A stretch of 64,000 bases of DNA from Musa acuminata AAA Group (lineage: Eukaryota > Streptophyta > Magnoliopsida > Zingiberales > Musaceae): assembly GCF_036884655.1 (NCBI RefSeq), contig NC_088342.1, forward strand, positions 29,580,001-29,644,000. Reading direction: 5' to 3'. This document shows, piece by piece, positions 12,316 through 24,027 of this stretch. Under the pieces are notes generated by a model that was given only the letters and a program-made list of their open reading frames with translations, did no database searches and was not told the origin of the DNA. Every line of letters starts with the position of its first letter. Position 1 is the first letter of the stretch. Both the position numbers and the translations under genes were made by a program.

Positions 12316-12832
12316 CCAAGTGATCTGGGTCCGAATGGGCTGATCCATTTGGCCCAATTTGGGTCTTTCAAGGGCCCAATTGCCCCAAGATTAAGTTAAT
12401 GGGATCACCTCCCATTTCTAACTTAATCATCGTGCTAACTACAATTTCTTAAGACATTTACTGCAACTTGCTCCGGTGCATCAATCGCTTCTTCCAGTGA
12501 ACTTCTGGCGAACATCCGACGAACCTCCGGCGATGCTCCAACGGACTTCCGGCAAACTCCTAGACTTGCGACGATCCACTTGGCGAGTTTCGATGAGCTT
12601 CTTTTGGCAAGCTCCTGGACTTCTCGGATTTATTCCCGCAGAACCTCCGACGACCATCCGAACTTCCGTCGAGCTCTCGAACTCCCAACGTGATCATAGT
12701 CTTGACTCCGGCGTAACTCTTGCTGCATATCTTACTTTCATTGTAGTTAATCCTACACACTTATCTCAACATATGGATTAGATAACAAATGACAATTGAC
12801 GTCATCATCAAAATCCGAGATTCAACATAGCC

Positions 12833-15070
12833 TTCAACTCTGAGGCTACTATCTTTATATACTAATAAAAAATCCTTAGTCCTTCTCAAGTACTTAAGGA
12901 TACACTTTACCGATTTCCAGTGCTCCAAGCCTGGATCCGCTTGATACCTGCTCGTGACACTCAGAGCATGCACTATATCAGGCCTAGTACATAGCATGAC
13001 ATACATGATAGACCCTATCGCTGAGGCATAAGATATCATATCCATGTTCGCTCTTTCTTCAGGAGTCTTTGGGGACATACTCCTAGAAAGTGATATCTCA
13101 TGTCTCATCAGTATAAGACCTCTCTTGAAATTTTTCATACCAAACCTTTTGAAAATGGTTTCTATGTACTTAGACTGGGACAAGCTAAGCATCATCTTGG
13201 ATCTATCTCAATAGATCCGAATCCCCAAGATATAGGATGTTTCCCTTAAGTCCTTCATAGAGAAGTGTCTAGATAACTAAGCCTTTACTGTAGATAGTAT
13301 TCCTACATCATTCCCAATGCTCAGGATGTCATCCACATATAACACCAAAAAGGTGATAGCACTCTCACTTATCTTCCTGTACACACAAGACTTATCTTCA
13401 TTCTTAATGAAGTTATAAGATCTGATTGCCTCATCAAATCTTATGTTTTAACTTTAGGAAGCTTGCTTTAGTCCATAAATGGATCTAAGCAACTTGCACA
13501 ACTTATCTTGACAGTTTTTGGACACGAACCTCTCGGGTTATATCATATACACCTCCTCTTCGATGTTCCCATTGAGGAATGCGGTTTTCACATCTATCTA
13601 CTAGATTTCATAATTATAGTGTGCTGCAATAGCCAATAGAATTCGGATGGATTTTAGCATTGCTACGGGTGAGAAAGTTTCATCATAATCAACACCTTGC
13701 CTTTGACGATACCCTTTAGCCACTAACCTTGCTTTATAGTTCTCTACCTTTCCATTTACTTCAATCTTTTTCTTAAAGATCTACTTGCAATTGATGGGTA
13801 CAATACCTTCAAGCATATCAACTAGGTTCCAAACCTTATTGGAGTATATAGAATCTATCTTAGAATTCATGGCTTTTTGCCACTTCCCGAAATTTATACT
13901 TATAATAGCCTCCTCGTAGATATGAGGATCAATGTCCTCAATATTCTCTCCTCTAATATGTCCCACATATCTCTCAGTAGGATGGGATACTCTGCTAGAC
14001 CTACGTAAAGTTAGAACTTATGTATTAGGTACCTGAATAGACTCGGGCTGTAGAGTGGTGCTTGAGCTAGGTTTGCCAATCTCGCTCAACTCTATCATGC
14101 TCCCATTATCTCCGCCAAAAATATGTTTCTTCTCAAGGAACATTACTCTCTTAGCTACAAAGACCTTTTGGTTCCTAAGTTGATAGAAATAATACCCACA
14201 AGTTTCCTTGGGGTATCCCACAAATTTGCACCGCTCCATCCTTGATTCCAACTTATCGGGGTTATGTCTTTTAATGTGGGTAGGGCAGCCCCAAATCTTA
14301 ACAACTTTAAGATCGGGCTTCTTCCATTTCTATATCTCATATGGTGTAAACACCATCAACATAGTTGGAACTCTATTCAAAAGGTAAGCTACGGTCTCTA
14401 GAGCATATTCCTAGAATGAGATGGGTAGGTCAGCGAAACTCATCATAGACTGTACTATATCTAACAATGTATGATTCCTCCTTTTAAGACACACCATTTA
14501 GTTGAGGTGTATAAGGAGGTGTCTATTTGGATAAAGTCCCATAGTCTTTGAGGAATTGGGTAAACTCTGTACTCAAGTATTTACCTCCTCGATCTGATTG
14601 AAGAGTCTTGATACTCTTTCCAATTTGGTTCTCCACTTCATTCTTATACTCTCTGAGTTTCTCAAAAGCCTCGGACTTGTACTTCATTAAGTACACATAT
14701 CCATACCTTGAAAAATCATCAATAAACGTAATGAAGTAGGAGTAACCACCAATGACATGAGTTGACATGGGTCCATATACATCACTATATATGAGTTCCA
14801 GTAGCTTAGTGGCTCTCTCTCCAGTTCCACTAAATGGAGAGTTGATCAGTTTTTCATGAAGGCAAGGCTCACAAGTTGCATATGACTCATAGTCGAATGG
14901 ATCTAGATATACATCCTTTAGTAACTTTTGAATCATTCCCTAATTGATGTGACCTAACCTACAATGCCATAGGTATGCACTGTTCACCTCATCTCGTTTC
15001 CTCTTAGACACACTTACATTCATGATATGTGGAGTAGTATTTAGCATAAACAAACCATTATACAATGTTT
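12833..15070 (-). pseudogene. Copia-E pol: integrase, RT and part of RNase H, broken
   Basis: Minus-strand fragments follow Copia-B pol. Integrase parts lie at 14936-14523, with 'FITFIDDFSRYGYVYL' and a 'SDRGGKYL' core. A 'WGCPTHIKRHNPDK'-like segment follows near 14290. The RT region (about 13966-13250) contains 'NKVWNLVD' near 13810. The RT/RNase H boundary with 'LCTRPDIVHALSV' and 'HWKSVKCILKYLRRTKD' is at 13195-12840. Stops and frameshifts separate all of these. The frame continues beyond the Copia-D insertion at 3176. Confidence 0.75.
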
Positions 15071-15159
15071 CTCTCGTCAATCTCCTCGACTTTGCTAGAA
15101 TCTACAATAAATTATAGATGTGATATGCAATACCGGTATCCAATACTAATGTACTATCA

Positions 15160-15982
15160 CAAAAATCTGACAATTGGAGATTGATCATGAATGTATCTGA
15201 AGCTTCTCGAAGCTTCTATTTCGCCTTCTCTATAAGGTACTCTTTGTAGTTCCTTTTTTAGTACCCATCTTTGCCATAGTGGAAGCACTGGCCTTTGTTA
15301 TTTGTCAAGTCTTTCTTAGCAACCTTTGCTTTACCTGGTCTGCCCTTGCCCTTGCCCTTCTTAAGAGACTTTTCTGCTTTTCTTTTCTTTCTCGTCTCAC
15401 TAGTGTAGAAAACTGGCTTCTCTTTCTTGATAGTGCTCTTTGCCTCTCTCAACATATTGAGGAGCTTTGGGAGAGTACCTAAAGCTTGTTCATATTAAAA
15501 TTCATTATGAATTATAAAAAGGAATCTGGTAAGGACTAAAGCACAATGTCCACACACAAGTTATCCTCTAGGACTATTCCTAGACTTGTGAGTTTCTCTA
15601 TCCACTCAATCGTCTTTAGGACATGGTTTTGAACCGGTGTCCCCTCAGTTATCCTAGCATAGAAGAGGCTCTTAGATATCTCATATCACTAAGTCCTTCT
15701 ATGTTCCTCAAACAATTTACGGACATGTAGGAGAATAGATCTGGCACCCATCTTTTCATGTTGTCTCTATAACTCAGGAGTTATAGAGCCCAACATATAA
15801 TACTGAGCAAGAGTGGAGTCATCAATGTACTCTATGCAGTGAGTGATCTCATCCTCGCTTGCCCCTTCCTTGGGCATAGGCATCACTGTATCAAGGACGT
15901 ACGTGATTTTTTTCCGTTGTGAGAACAATTCTGAAGTTTCAGAGCCAATCAGTATAATTTGGACCAATGAGATGGTGGACAT
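15160..15982 (-). pseudogene. Copia-E gag, broken
   Basis: The start at 15982 gives a shortened N-terminus: the 'NPLRGILDVNR' segment of the Copia-B gag is deleted and the frame shifted. 'YVLDTVMPMPKEGASEDEI' and 'STLAQYYMLGS' match Copia-B gag. The lysine-rich segment (15455-15300) precedes a zinc knuckle whose second Cys is Tyr ('CFHYGKDGY'). A TAA stop sits near 15513 at the same place where both Copia-B copies have TAG. Confidence 0.7.
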
Positions 15983-16596
15983 CTAAGTATGTCACGTAAG
16001 GGATTTAAAAGTGATATTTTCTGAAAATATATATGTAGCAGAAATAAATAACATACAGATTTTGTAAAAAATGAACGATCAAGATATTAACTTCTATCTT
16101 AATATGCTCTCACTATTTTACTAGCGAGTCACGCAACAGCCTCACCACATGAAATGGAAGTCTCTGGTAGACTTCTAGTGGGGATCATGATCCAATCAGC
16201 ATCTTAGTATAACCTCGAGGGACTCGACCAATAACACTAAGCCCGAAAGGTAGGCAACTCTTGTCGATCATAACTCTTTGTGATTCTCGTCCTGTTCGGC
16301 CTCCGAATCACTATGGTCTCGAGGGAATCGACCAACCGTGATGTTCGGTTAAGTCAACACCATCGTTATAAGATGAGTTTGATTCAATGATATACCCTAG
16401 AGGGACTTGACCAAGCATACTATGTCCTCAAGTCACCGGTGACATCTTTATGTCGTAGGCAAGATAACAAATCGCGATGTAGGTGAGCCTCGAGGGACTC
16501 GACCAACTCAACCTACACCGGGAATCGGTCCCTACCTATAACAATAGAAGGCCACGTGGGTCAATCTAATTGCCTCATGTTTACCGACTTAATATT
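15983..16596 (-). other. Copia-E leader with four-hairpin array
   Basis: The reverse complement carries four TCGAG-TCC-CTCGA motifs (plus-strand positions near 16214, 16318, 16391 and 16492; two have point changes), the same array as at 31355-31666. No coding sequence. It stops abruptly at 16596 where LTR-F begins. Confidence 0.7.
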
Positions 16597-16712
16597 TGCT
16601 AGTCATAGGTGCCCAGCAAGCCAATCACGTGAGTGATGGCACGTGTGACTTGATATAGAATCTTTTTGCTTATTATACTTTGGCGTATATCACTTTATAA
16701 CTATTTCATATA

Positions 16713-16784
<72 letters not shown>

Positions 16785-17776
16785 GATGTCCTTGGATTTG
16801 TGCAATGGGAATCGGATCGTGATGAGATCACGATAATGATATCGATTCACCTTTAAACACATATCCTAAATGATCCCGGTCATAGGTTACTCGAGAGGGA
16901 CATCGTGATAACCGGATAGACTGGTGTGCTGTATACCCGTCCATATGATGGATGCAGCTGGTCTCATAGCTGCTCGTGTAGGGACACTAGGGATACAGTA
17001 CAGGTGCTCATTGGAGAATGAGTTCACTGATTGATCCGCTTACGGAATGCTGGATGGTTGATGATGCCTTATTGTCAGACAGTGATTCAGTAGTCCTAGT
17101 GGTGTATCTGGTCCTTAGACTTGAGACACCAAGGATGTCCTGTATGAGTGCTCCACTCTTTGATACCAGACTTATAGGTTTGGCTATCACAGATCTAGTG
17201 GAGCTGGTTATTGGGAGTGGTAGTCGACCTTACGAGGGCTATTGAGTGTCGATAGAGGATCATCCACTCTCGGCGTCATGAGAGGAATATCCTATGTGTT
17301 CTTGCTTAGACAAATCCCTGGCCAGGGTCATTCGGGTTGAGAGAGAAAGAGTTCTTCGGGAGATTCCGATTAGAGCGAGACTCGAGTAGAAACCGTATGG
17401 GTCTGACAACACCATGCTCGATATACGGTATCTGGGATATTAGATGGATGAGGGACTATAAGTACACGGTAACTAAGGACAGACATGTCCAATGGATTGG
17501 ATTCCCCTGTATCGTTTGGGGACTACGGCGTAGTGGCCTAGTACTTCCGTAGTCGATGAGTCAAGTGAATTATTACAGAGATAATAATTCACTGAGTTAG
17601 AAGGAGTTCTGACTGGTATGACTCACGGTCAGCTCGATATTTGGCCTAGAGGGTCACACACATATGGTAGGCATTGCGATGAGTAGAGGTTCGGATATGA
17701 GATATCCGACGGAGCCCTTGTCTTATTGGATGGAGATCCAATACCCACTATGGGAGGACCCATTAGGGTTTGACGA
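16597..17776 (+). repeat. LTR-F: truncated Copia-B-family LTR
   Basis: It begins TGCTAGTCATAGG, as at 28515, and follows that LTR to GGGTTTGAC at 17776, about 1180 of roughly 1490 bp. The missing right part includes the TATA box and transcript start. It was inserted into the Copia-E leader. At 17777 the sequence changes to the Copia-A leader, so this junction is the left end of the large palindrome. Confidence 0.85.
16716..16780. repeat. (AT)n microsatellite inside LTR-F
   Basis: About 65 bp of AT repeats, at the LTR position equivalent to 2564-2628. Confidence 0.95.
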
Positions 17777-17879
17777 CATTACAGAACCTCGTCTGTGCGA
17801 CGGCATTACAGAACCCCACACGGCATCACAGAACCCCGTCCGTGTGACGGTCGGCCACACGTAGGTAGACAGCCGAAGT

Positions 17880-18150
17880 GGCGGTCGTGCGTGAGCAGGC
17901 CGTGCACAGGCGACGACCGCGCGCTGGCAGCAGCCCCGCGGCGGCAGCGGCCGCGCACAGGCTAGAACTGCCGCTGGTAGCCGCGCACAGGCGGTCGCTG
18001 GCAGCCGCGCACAGGCGACAGCCCGCAACCGCGTACAGGCGGCATCCGCGCACAGGCGGCAACCCGCAGCCGCGTACAGGCGGCCAGGCCGCAGGCAGCA
18101 GCGGCAGCGCCGCTCGCGTAGGCGGCGGCGGCGAAGGCAGATTAGGGTTT
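17880..18150 (+). other. GC-rich part of the Copia-A leader
   Basis: A GC-rich stretch made of variations on GCGCACAGGCGGC and GCAGCCGCG words in both phases. It opens frames on both strands, none with a recognisable product. The right arm lacks about 190 bp of it (see 53351-53384). Confidence 0.6.
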
Positions 18151-18636
18151 TTGGCATAATTACGGTTTTACCCTCGAGGCTAGGGTTTTTAAAAAATTAC
18201 AGTTTTACCCTTTGCAAATATCGTAATTACAGTTTATGTTCTGTCAACATACTTACGGTTTTGCCCTCGGGTCTAATTTCTGCCAAATTACAGTCCTGCC
18301 ATTCGCATATTTTCGATTTATATCCTATCAAATATTTTCGGTTTTTATCATTATGAAATTGAGAAATTTAGGTTATATTCTCAATTATAAAAATTGATAA
18401 ATATCTTTTATTATAATTATGATTAATTTTAATCATGATTATATTTTTTATTATTTGATTGGATTTAATTTTGATTAAAAAAACTATAAATTATGGTTTA
18501 TTTTATGGTTTTCTCATATGAATTATTCATTATATATGTGGTAAATAAAATTAAAATCCAATTATTATTTTTGGAATATTTATTTATTTATTCACATGTA
18601 TATGCTTGAAATTATCATATATGAGTTTTATTAAAG

Positions 18637-19008
18637 TTCAATAATTATTATGGTTATTTATTATTGAACTGCTTAGCATTAATATTCAATAATTATTATT
18701 GTTATTTATTATTGAATTACTTTGCATTAATGTTCAATAATTGTTATGGTTATTTATTATTGAATTTCTTTACATAAATATTCAATAATTATTATGATCA
18801 TTTTATTATTGAATTGTTTTACATTAATGTTCAATAATTATTATTGTTATTTATTATTGAACTGTTTTTTATATTATTGTTCAATAATTATTATGGTTAT
18901 TTATTATTGAACTGTTTTGCATTAATATTCAATAATTATTATTGTTCTTTATTATTGAACTGTTTTGCATTAGTATTCAATAATTATTATGGTCATTTTA
19001 TTATTGAA
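18637..19008 (+). repeat. Eight 48-bp hairpin units in the Copia-A leader
   Basis: Units start at 18637, 18685, 18733, 18781, 18830, 18880, 18928 and 18976. Each contains TTCAATAAT, a 14-15 bp spacer, and ATTATTGAA, a perfect 9-bp inverted repeat, followed by a 16-bp linker of ACTGTTTTGCATTAAT type. The stems are conserved in all eight units while spacers and linkers vary. Confidence 0.9.
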
Positions 19009-19557
19009 TTACTTAGCAAAAATTAAATAAATTGATGAATATTATTTGTAATTCATTTCCCTAAGTTTTATCTGACTAGTAGCTGCCAAAGTGGCATAGG
19101 ATGATAAACTTTTGTGATATGAATTACAATAAAAGTTTTGTCATTTATAGGATATTTTTATTTTATATCATTGTATTAGTCTTGAAGCTACTAAAGTAAC
19201 CTAGACTAATGACTTATAAAATAATATTAAAGAATTAGTCCTAAATGACATTAAGGAAATAATATTCATAATGACACATATAATTAGGAGATTTAGATAA
19301 TCCCAAAGGAGAATCTAATTCAAATAATTATGTGATGGGGTAGGATGATACTATTTTAGATATCCTTGCAGTTTAGGGTTGTATACCCAATGGTAACAAT
19401 ACCTATTCCTCAAGGATGGTATCAGTCCTCCATAAATATTCTTGAGTGAACACTAGATATGTCAATATTTCACCCAAAGGTGTAATATAGATGATATCAA
19501 TAGTTCATCAATTTTTGACAAACTCAAAGCATTAATGTTGTTATATATTTTTTTGCA

Positions 19558-20340
19558 GTGGTACTTCCGCATATACATTCATATGCTTCTAGTGTCCCTG
19601 TACTTTCTGGATCAAATTATTCAGAATGGTTAGAGCATGTGCAATTCACACTGGGTATATTAGATCTTGATCTAGCATTACTTGTTGAAAAGCCTGCAGA
19701 CTTGACTGATGAAAGTACTGTAGAACAAGTTAATGAAATGAAGGTTTGAGAAATTTCTGATAGGCTTAGTTTAATGTTCATAAGAATGACAATTGCAAAT
19801 AACATAAAGACTTCATTACCGATTGTAATTAGCGCAAAGGAATATTTAAAGGTTATTGAAGACAAATTTAAATCTACAGATAAGTCATTGGCTGGCACAT
19901 TGATGAAAGAACTGACTATGGCTAAGTATGATGGTACTCGAGGAATTCAGGATCATATCCTCAATATGGCTGACAAAGCTGCAAAACTTAAAACATTAGG
20001 TATGAATGTTGATGAATCTTTCCTCGTGTAATTTATTCTCAATTCTCTTCCTTCTCAGTTTGGCCCATTCAAGATTCACTACAATACAAATAAAGATAAG
20101 TGAGACTTGAATGAGTTGACTAGCATGTGTGTTCAGGAAGAATTGAGATTAAGGTAGGAAAATTCATATAATGTCATGACGACTACTCAAGGAGGTGGTA
20201 ATAAGAAAAGAAAGTTAAGCATCATCCATCAAAGAGATTTGCTAAGTCTGGAAATATTAAACAGACTAATGAAAAGAAAGCCTTTACTGTAAAGTGCTTC
20301 TTTTGTGGCAAGAAAGGACATGTGAAGAAGGATTGCATTA
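19558..20340 (+). pseudogene. Copia-A gag, left copy, broken
   Basis: Gag packages element RNA. The frame opens with GTG at 19558, where a relative would have ATG. It contains 'SNYSEWLEHVQFTLGILDLD' and 'EYLKVIEDKFKSTDKSLAGTLM', a familiar copia gag (UBN2-like) pattern. TGA at 19747-19749 and TAA at 20029-20031 break the frame; the right copy has the second but not the first. The C-terminal zinc knuckle CFFCGKKGHVKKDC (20294-20336) has all C-C-H-C ligands. Confidence 0.8.
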
Positions 20341-23300
20341 AACGCAAGACTTGGTTCGAAAAGAAAGGTATTAACTCGACCTTTGTATGTTTCGAATCAA
20401 ACATTACAGAAGTTCCTTCTAACACTTGGTGGATAGATTCCGGTGCTTCAACTCATGTTACAAATAACATGCAGGGATTTCTTTCAATTCGGAAACCAAA
20501 AGAACATGAAAGATTCATTATTATTGGAAATCGTCTTAAAGCGAAAGTGATATCAATGGGAACTTATCGTCTACGCTTAGAGACGGGTCACTTGATGGAT
20601 CTTGTTGACACATGTTATGTCCCTACAATTTCTAGAAATTTGATTTCTCTTTCTAGAATTGATGAGTTAGGATATTGTATTTCTTTTGGTAGTGGCAAAC
20701 TTAGCATATTTTACAATTCAATAAACGTTGGTTTTGGAATTCTGTGTGATGGTTTGTACATAATTAATTTGGATCTTGAGTTTGCAAAGACACTAATGAC
20801 CCTGCAATTAAGTGTTGGATTGAAACATAGTTTCAATAATGAAAGTTCTTCTATATTGTGGCATAGACGATTGGGGCATATCTCCAAGGAAAGAATTGAA
20901 AGATTAGTGAAGGATAATATTTTGGAACATTTAGACTTCACTGATTTTGATATTTGTATATATTGCATTAAGGGAAAGCAAACTAAACAAATAAAGAAAA
21001 ATGCCACAAGAAGTAAAGAACTCCTTAAGATTATTCATACTGATATCTGCGGACCACTCCATATTTCTTGTTTTAGTGGAGAAAAATATTTCATCACATT
21101 TATAGATGATCTGTCCAGATATGGCAAAGTTTATCTAATACATGAAAAGTCTCAAGTCGTTGATACTCTTGAAGTATACATAAATGAGATTGAGAGACAA
21201 TTAGATAGAAAATTTAAAATTGTCAGATCTGACAGAGGTCGTGAATTTTATGGCATATATGATGGATCTGGTTAGAATATTGGTCATTTTGCTAGATTCC
21301 TAGAACAACAGGGTATTTGTGCTCAATATGCATTACCAGGTGTGCCATAGTAGAACAGTGTTGCTGAAAGGCGAAATCGTACTCTGATGGATATGGTTAG
21401 GAGCATGATGAGTTATTCCTCTATACCTGAGTCGATGTGGGGTGAAGCTCTTAGGACAGCTATGTACATCTTGAACAGGGTTCCTAGTAAGTCAGTTTCA
21501 TCGACTCTATTTGAGTTATGGATTAGTAGGAAGCCCAATCTAAGACATTTACATATTTGGGGATGTCTTGTAGAGATAAGAGTATTCAATCCACATGAAA
21601 AGAAATTGGAGCCAAGAACTATTTCAGGATATTTTATTGGTTATCCAGAAAAATTCAAGGGATATAGATTTTATTGCCCTAATCATAGTATGAGAATAGT
21701 AGAATTTGGTAATGCAAAATTCCTAGAAAATGGCGAAATCAGTGGGAGTGAAAAATCTCGAAGGGTTAATTTTGATATTGAGGAGATTCAGGTTAATTCT
21801 CTCATATCATCTCCTGTCCGAGAGATTGTTGTTCCTCAAATCAATGAGAGTATTGATGAGGGTGAATAACAAAATAACATCCAAGAACTCTCACATGATG
21901 TTGATGTCGCCGCTGATGATCTTGTAGAACAATCACAATTGGCAGATTTGAGAAGATCTCAAAGGAAAAGGAAACATGTCATTTCTGATGATTATGTTGT
22001 ATATCTACAAGAATCATATTATGATATAGGAATAAAAAGAGACCCCTTATCGTTTTCACAAGCTATAGAAAATAACGGTTCTGAAAAATGGTATGATGCA
22101 ATGAAAGAAGAGTTAAAATCAATGGTACAGAATGATGTCTGGGATCTCGTTGAATTGCCCAATGATTGTAAAAGAGTCGATTGTAAATGGGTCTTTAAGA
22201 TAAAACGTGACTCAACGGGCAATATCAAACGATATAAAGCCAGACTTGTGGCCAAAGGTTTTTCTCAGAAGGAAGGCATCGACTATAATGAGACTTTTTC
22301 TCCTGTTTCTAAAAAGGACTCATTGAGAATCGTTATGGCATTAGTAGCTCATTATGATCTTGAGTTGCATCAGATGGATGTGAAAACAGCATTTCTGAAC
22401 GAGGATCTAGATGAGGAAATCTATATGGAACAACCCGAAGGATTCATAGAAAAGGAAAAAGAAAGTTGGGCTTGTAAACTCAAAAAATCCATTTATGGTC
22501 TTAAAGTTTCATAATATCATTACTTCCTTCGGATTTAAGGAAAATACTGTTGATCAGTGTATATACCTGAAGGTAAGTGGGAGCAAGTTTATTATATTGG
22601 TCTTATATGTGGATGATATTTTACTTACCAGTAGTGATCTTAGTTTATTGCACGAAACCAAGATATTTCTCAACAAGAACTTTAAGATGGTTGATATGAA
22701 TGAGGCATCCTATGTTATTGGCATTGAGATATTCAGAGATAGATCTCAAGGATTATTAGGATTGTCTCAGAAAGGATATATTGATCATATATTGGAGAGA
22801 TTTAATATGCAGCTTTGCTCAACCAATGATGTGCCTATTACTAAATGTGAAAAATTCAATCAAAACCAGTGCCCAAGAAATGACTTAGAAATGAATCAAA
22901 TAAAGAATATTCCTTATGGATGCGCAGTTGGAAGTCTATTATATGCTCAAACCTGTACAAGACCAGATATCAGTTTTGCAGTTGCAATGCTGGGAAGATA
23001 TCAAAGCAACCCAGGAATGGAACATTGGAAAGCTGTAAAGAAAGTAATGAGATATCTACAAGGGACAAAAGATTATATGCTCACATACAGGAAATCTGAT
23101 CAGCTTGAAGTAACTGGATATTCAGTTGCTGATTTTGCAAATTGCCTCGACAGTAGGAAGTCCACTTCAGGATTTGTATTTATGTTAGCTGGTGGGGCAA
23201 TTTCTTGGAAAAGTGCAAAGCAATCGCTTATTGCATCATCAACAATGGAAGTTGAATTTGTGGCATGCTTTGAGGCCACAAATCAAGCTTTATGGCTGCG

Positions 23301-23584
23301 AAATTTTATCTCAGGACTTGGTGTGGTCGACTCAATTGCCAAGCCGTTGAAGATATTTTGTGATAACACCGCAGCAGTTTTCTTCTCTAAAATGGCAAGT
23401 ACTCTAGTGGTTCCAAGCACATTGAGATAAAGTACTTGGTGGTTAGAGAAAGAATCCAGAAACAATAAGTGTCAATTGAGAACTTGAGCACCACTATGAT
23501 GATTGCTGATCCATTGACAAAAGTCTTACAGTGCAAAATATTCAAAGAACATGTTCTTAGAATGGGGCTTGTGAGCAAGTCATA
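20341..23584 (+). pseudogene. Copia-A pol, left copy: protease, integrase, RT, RNase H
   Basis: Protease is marked by 'WWIDSGASTHV' (catalytic DSG) near 20430. Integrase has an N-terminal 'HRRLGHI' with a C..C pair near 20950, 'FITFIDDLSRYGKVYL', 'VRSDRGREF' and 'NSVAERRNRT', giving the D-D-E set. Stops interrupt it at 21275 and 21349. RT runs from 'WDLVELPNDCKRVDCKWVFK' (about 22140) through 'QMDVKTAFLNEDL' to 'LYVDDILLTSSD' (catalytic YVDD near 22606), with a frame break at 22510. RNase H has 'SRKSTSGFVFML' and 'DNTAAVFF', then a frameshift near 23390. It ends 'VSKS' at 23584. Confidence 0.85.
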
Positions 23585-24014
23585 AAGGATATGGTGATGC
23601 ATGTTTATGTGGATGCTATTATTGACATTTTATTTAATTAAAGTTATCTGTTTCTGCTATCCTGTTTACATTTATGTTTATGCATATTATGGTTGAATGT
23701 AATAACAGGATTATCTTGACAAGACAAATTACAGGGGTCATTATGGACTATGTTAGGAAAGACTAACAATGTTGTGGTACATAGAAGGGAGTATGACATT
23801 GATGAAATACAACCGCTATGACTCGCATTGATAGTTGGACTTAATATAGTATTATTGTGTTTATTGGATTTATTGGCTTATTTTTTAAAACATGGCCATG
23901 TATAAAATGCTTTTCAAAATTTATTGGAATCCAATTAGGTAAAATTGTTTTCAAACAAATTTTGTTTTGTTTGTTTTGATTTTGTATCTCTTTTATATCT
24001 TATCAATTAATGGG

Positions 24015-24027
24015 CCAAGTGGGAGAA
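24015..24027 (+). other. Polypurine tract of Copia-A, left copy
   Basis: CCAAGTGGGAGAA directly precedes the LTR start TGTTAGAATAT. Confidence 0.75.

Larger units (their letters stand above)
3177..12827 (-). mobile_element. Copia-D: non-autonomous SIRE/Maximus-like LTR element, TSD TAGCC
   Basis: LTRs lie at 3177-4685 (3') and 9674-12827 (5', itself split by LTR-G). TAGCC at 3172-3176 and 12828-12832 is a perfect 5-bp target-site duplication. The PBS is at 9660-9673 and the polypurine tract at 4686-4700. The internal region of about 5.0 kb encodes a SIRE-type gag and a Transposase_32-like ORF, but I find no protease, integrase, RT or RNase H. The gag sequence and the G-rich tract before the LTR indicate the SIRE/Maximus lineage. 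It would need pol proteins supplied by relatives. Confidence 0.85.
9674..12827 (-). repeat. 5' LTR of Copia-D, split by solo LTR-G
   Basis: Plus-strand ends TGTTATGATC and GATTCAACA. It is interrupted by LTR-G at 9761-11355. Without it the LTR is about 1.55 kb, slightly longer than the 3' LTR because of an additional GGCGGTTGCACC block near 12200-12240. A run of 16-17 G near 9698-9713 marks its start. Confidence 0.85.
1095..16596 (-). mobile_element. Copia-E: degenerate Ty1/copia element of the Copia-B family, split by Copia-D
   Basis: Read on the minus strand the order is leader (16596-15983), gag (15982-15160), integrase, RT and RNase H (15070-2758), polypurine tract and 3' LTR (2742-1095). 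Copia-D interrupts it at 3177-12827. The element is full of stops and small deletions and is more diverged than the Copia-B copies at 28515 and 35025. Its 5' end, PBS and 5' LTR are missing because LTR-F begins at 16597 inside its leader. The family could be Tork/Angela-like from the long LTR and gag type, but I cannot fix the lineage. Confidence 0.8.

Noticed and set aside
18637..19008. Regularly spaced repeats resembling a CRISPR array.
   Set aside because: Eukaryotic retroelement leader; the spacers are not unique but near-identical linkers, and there are no cas genes.
18844..19026. 60-codon ORF with 16-residue repeats.
   Set aside because: Created by the 48-bp hairpin repeat; hydrophobic low-complexity translation in a leader.
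19535..19560. TTTTTTTGCAG directly before the Copia-A gag frame, looking like a 3' splice site that would explain the missing ATG.
   Set aside because: A single A-to-G change of an ancestral ATG explains GTG at 19558 more simply, and no convincing donor was found.
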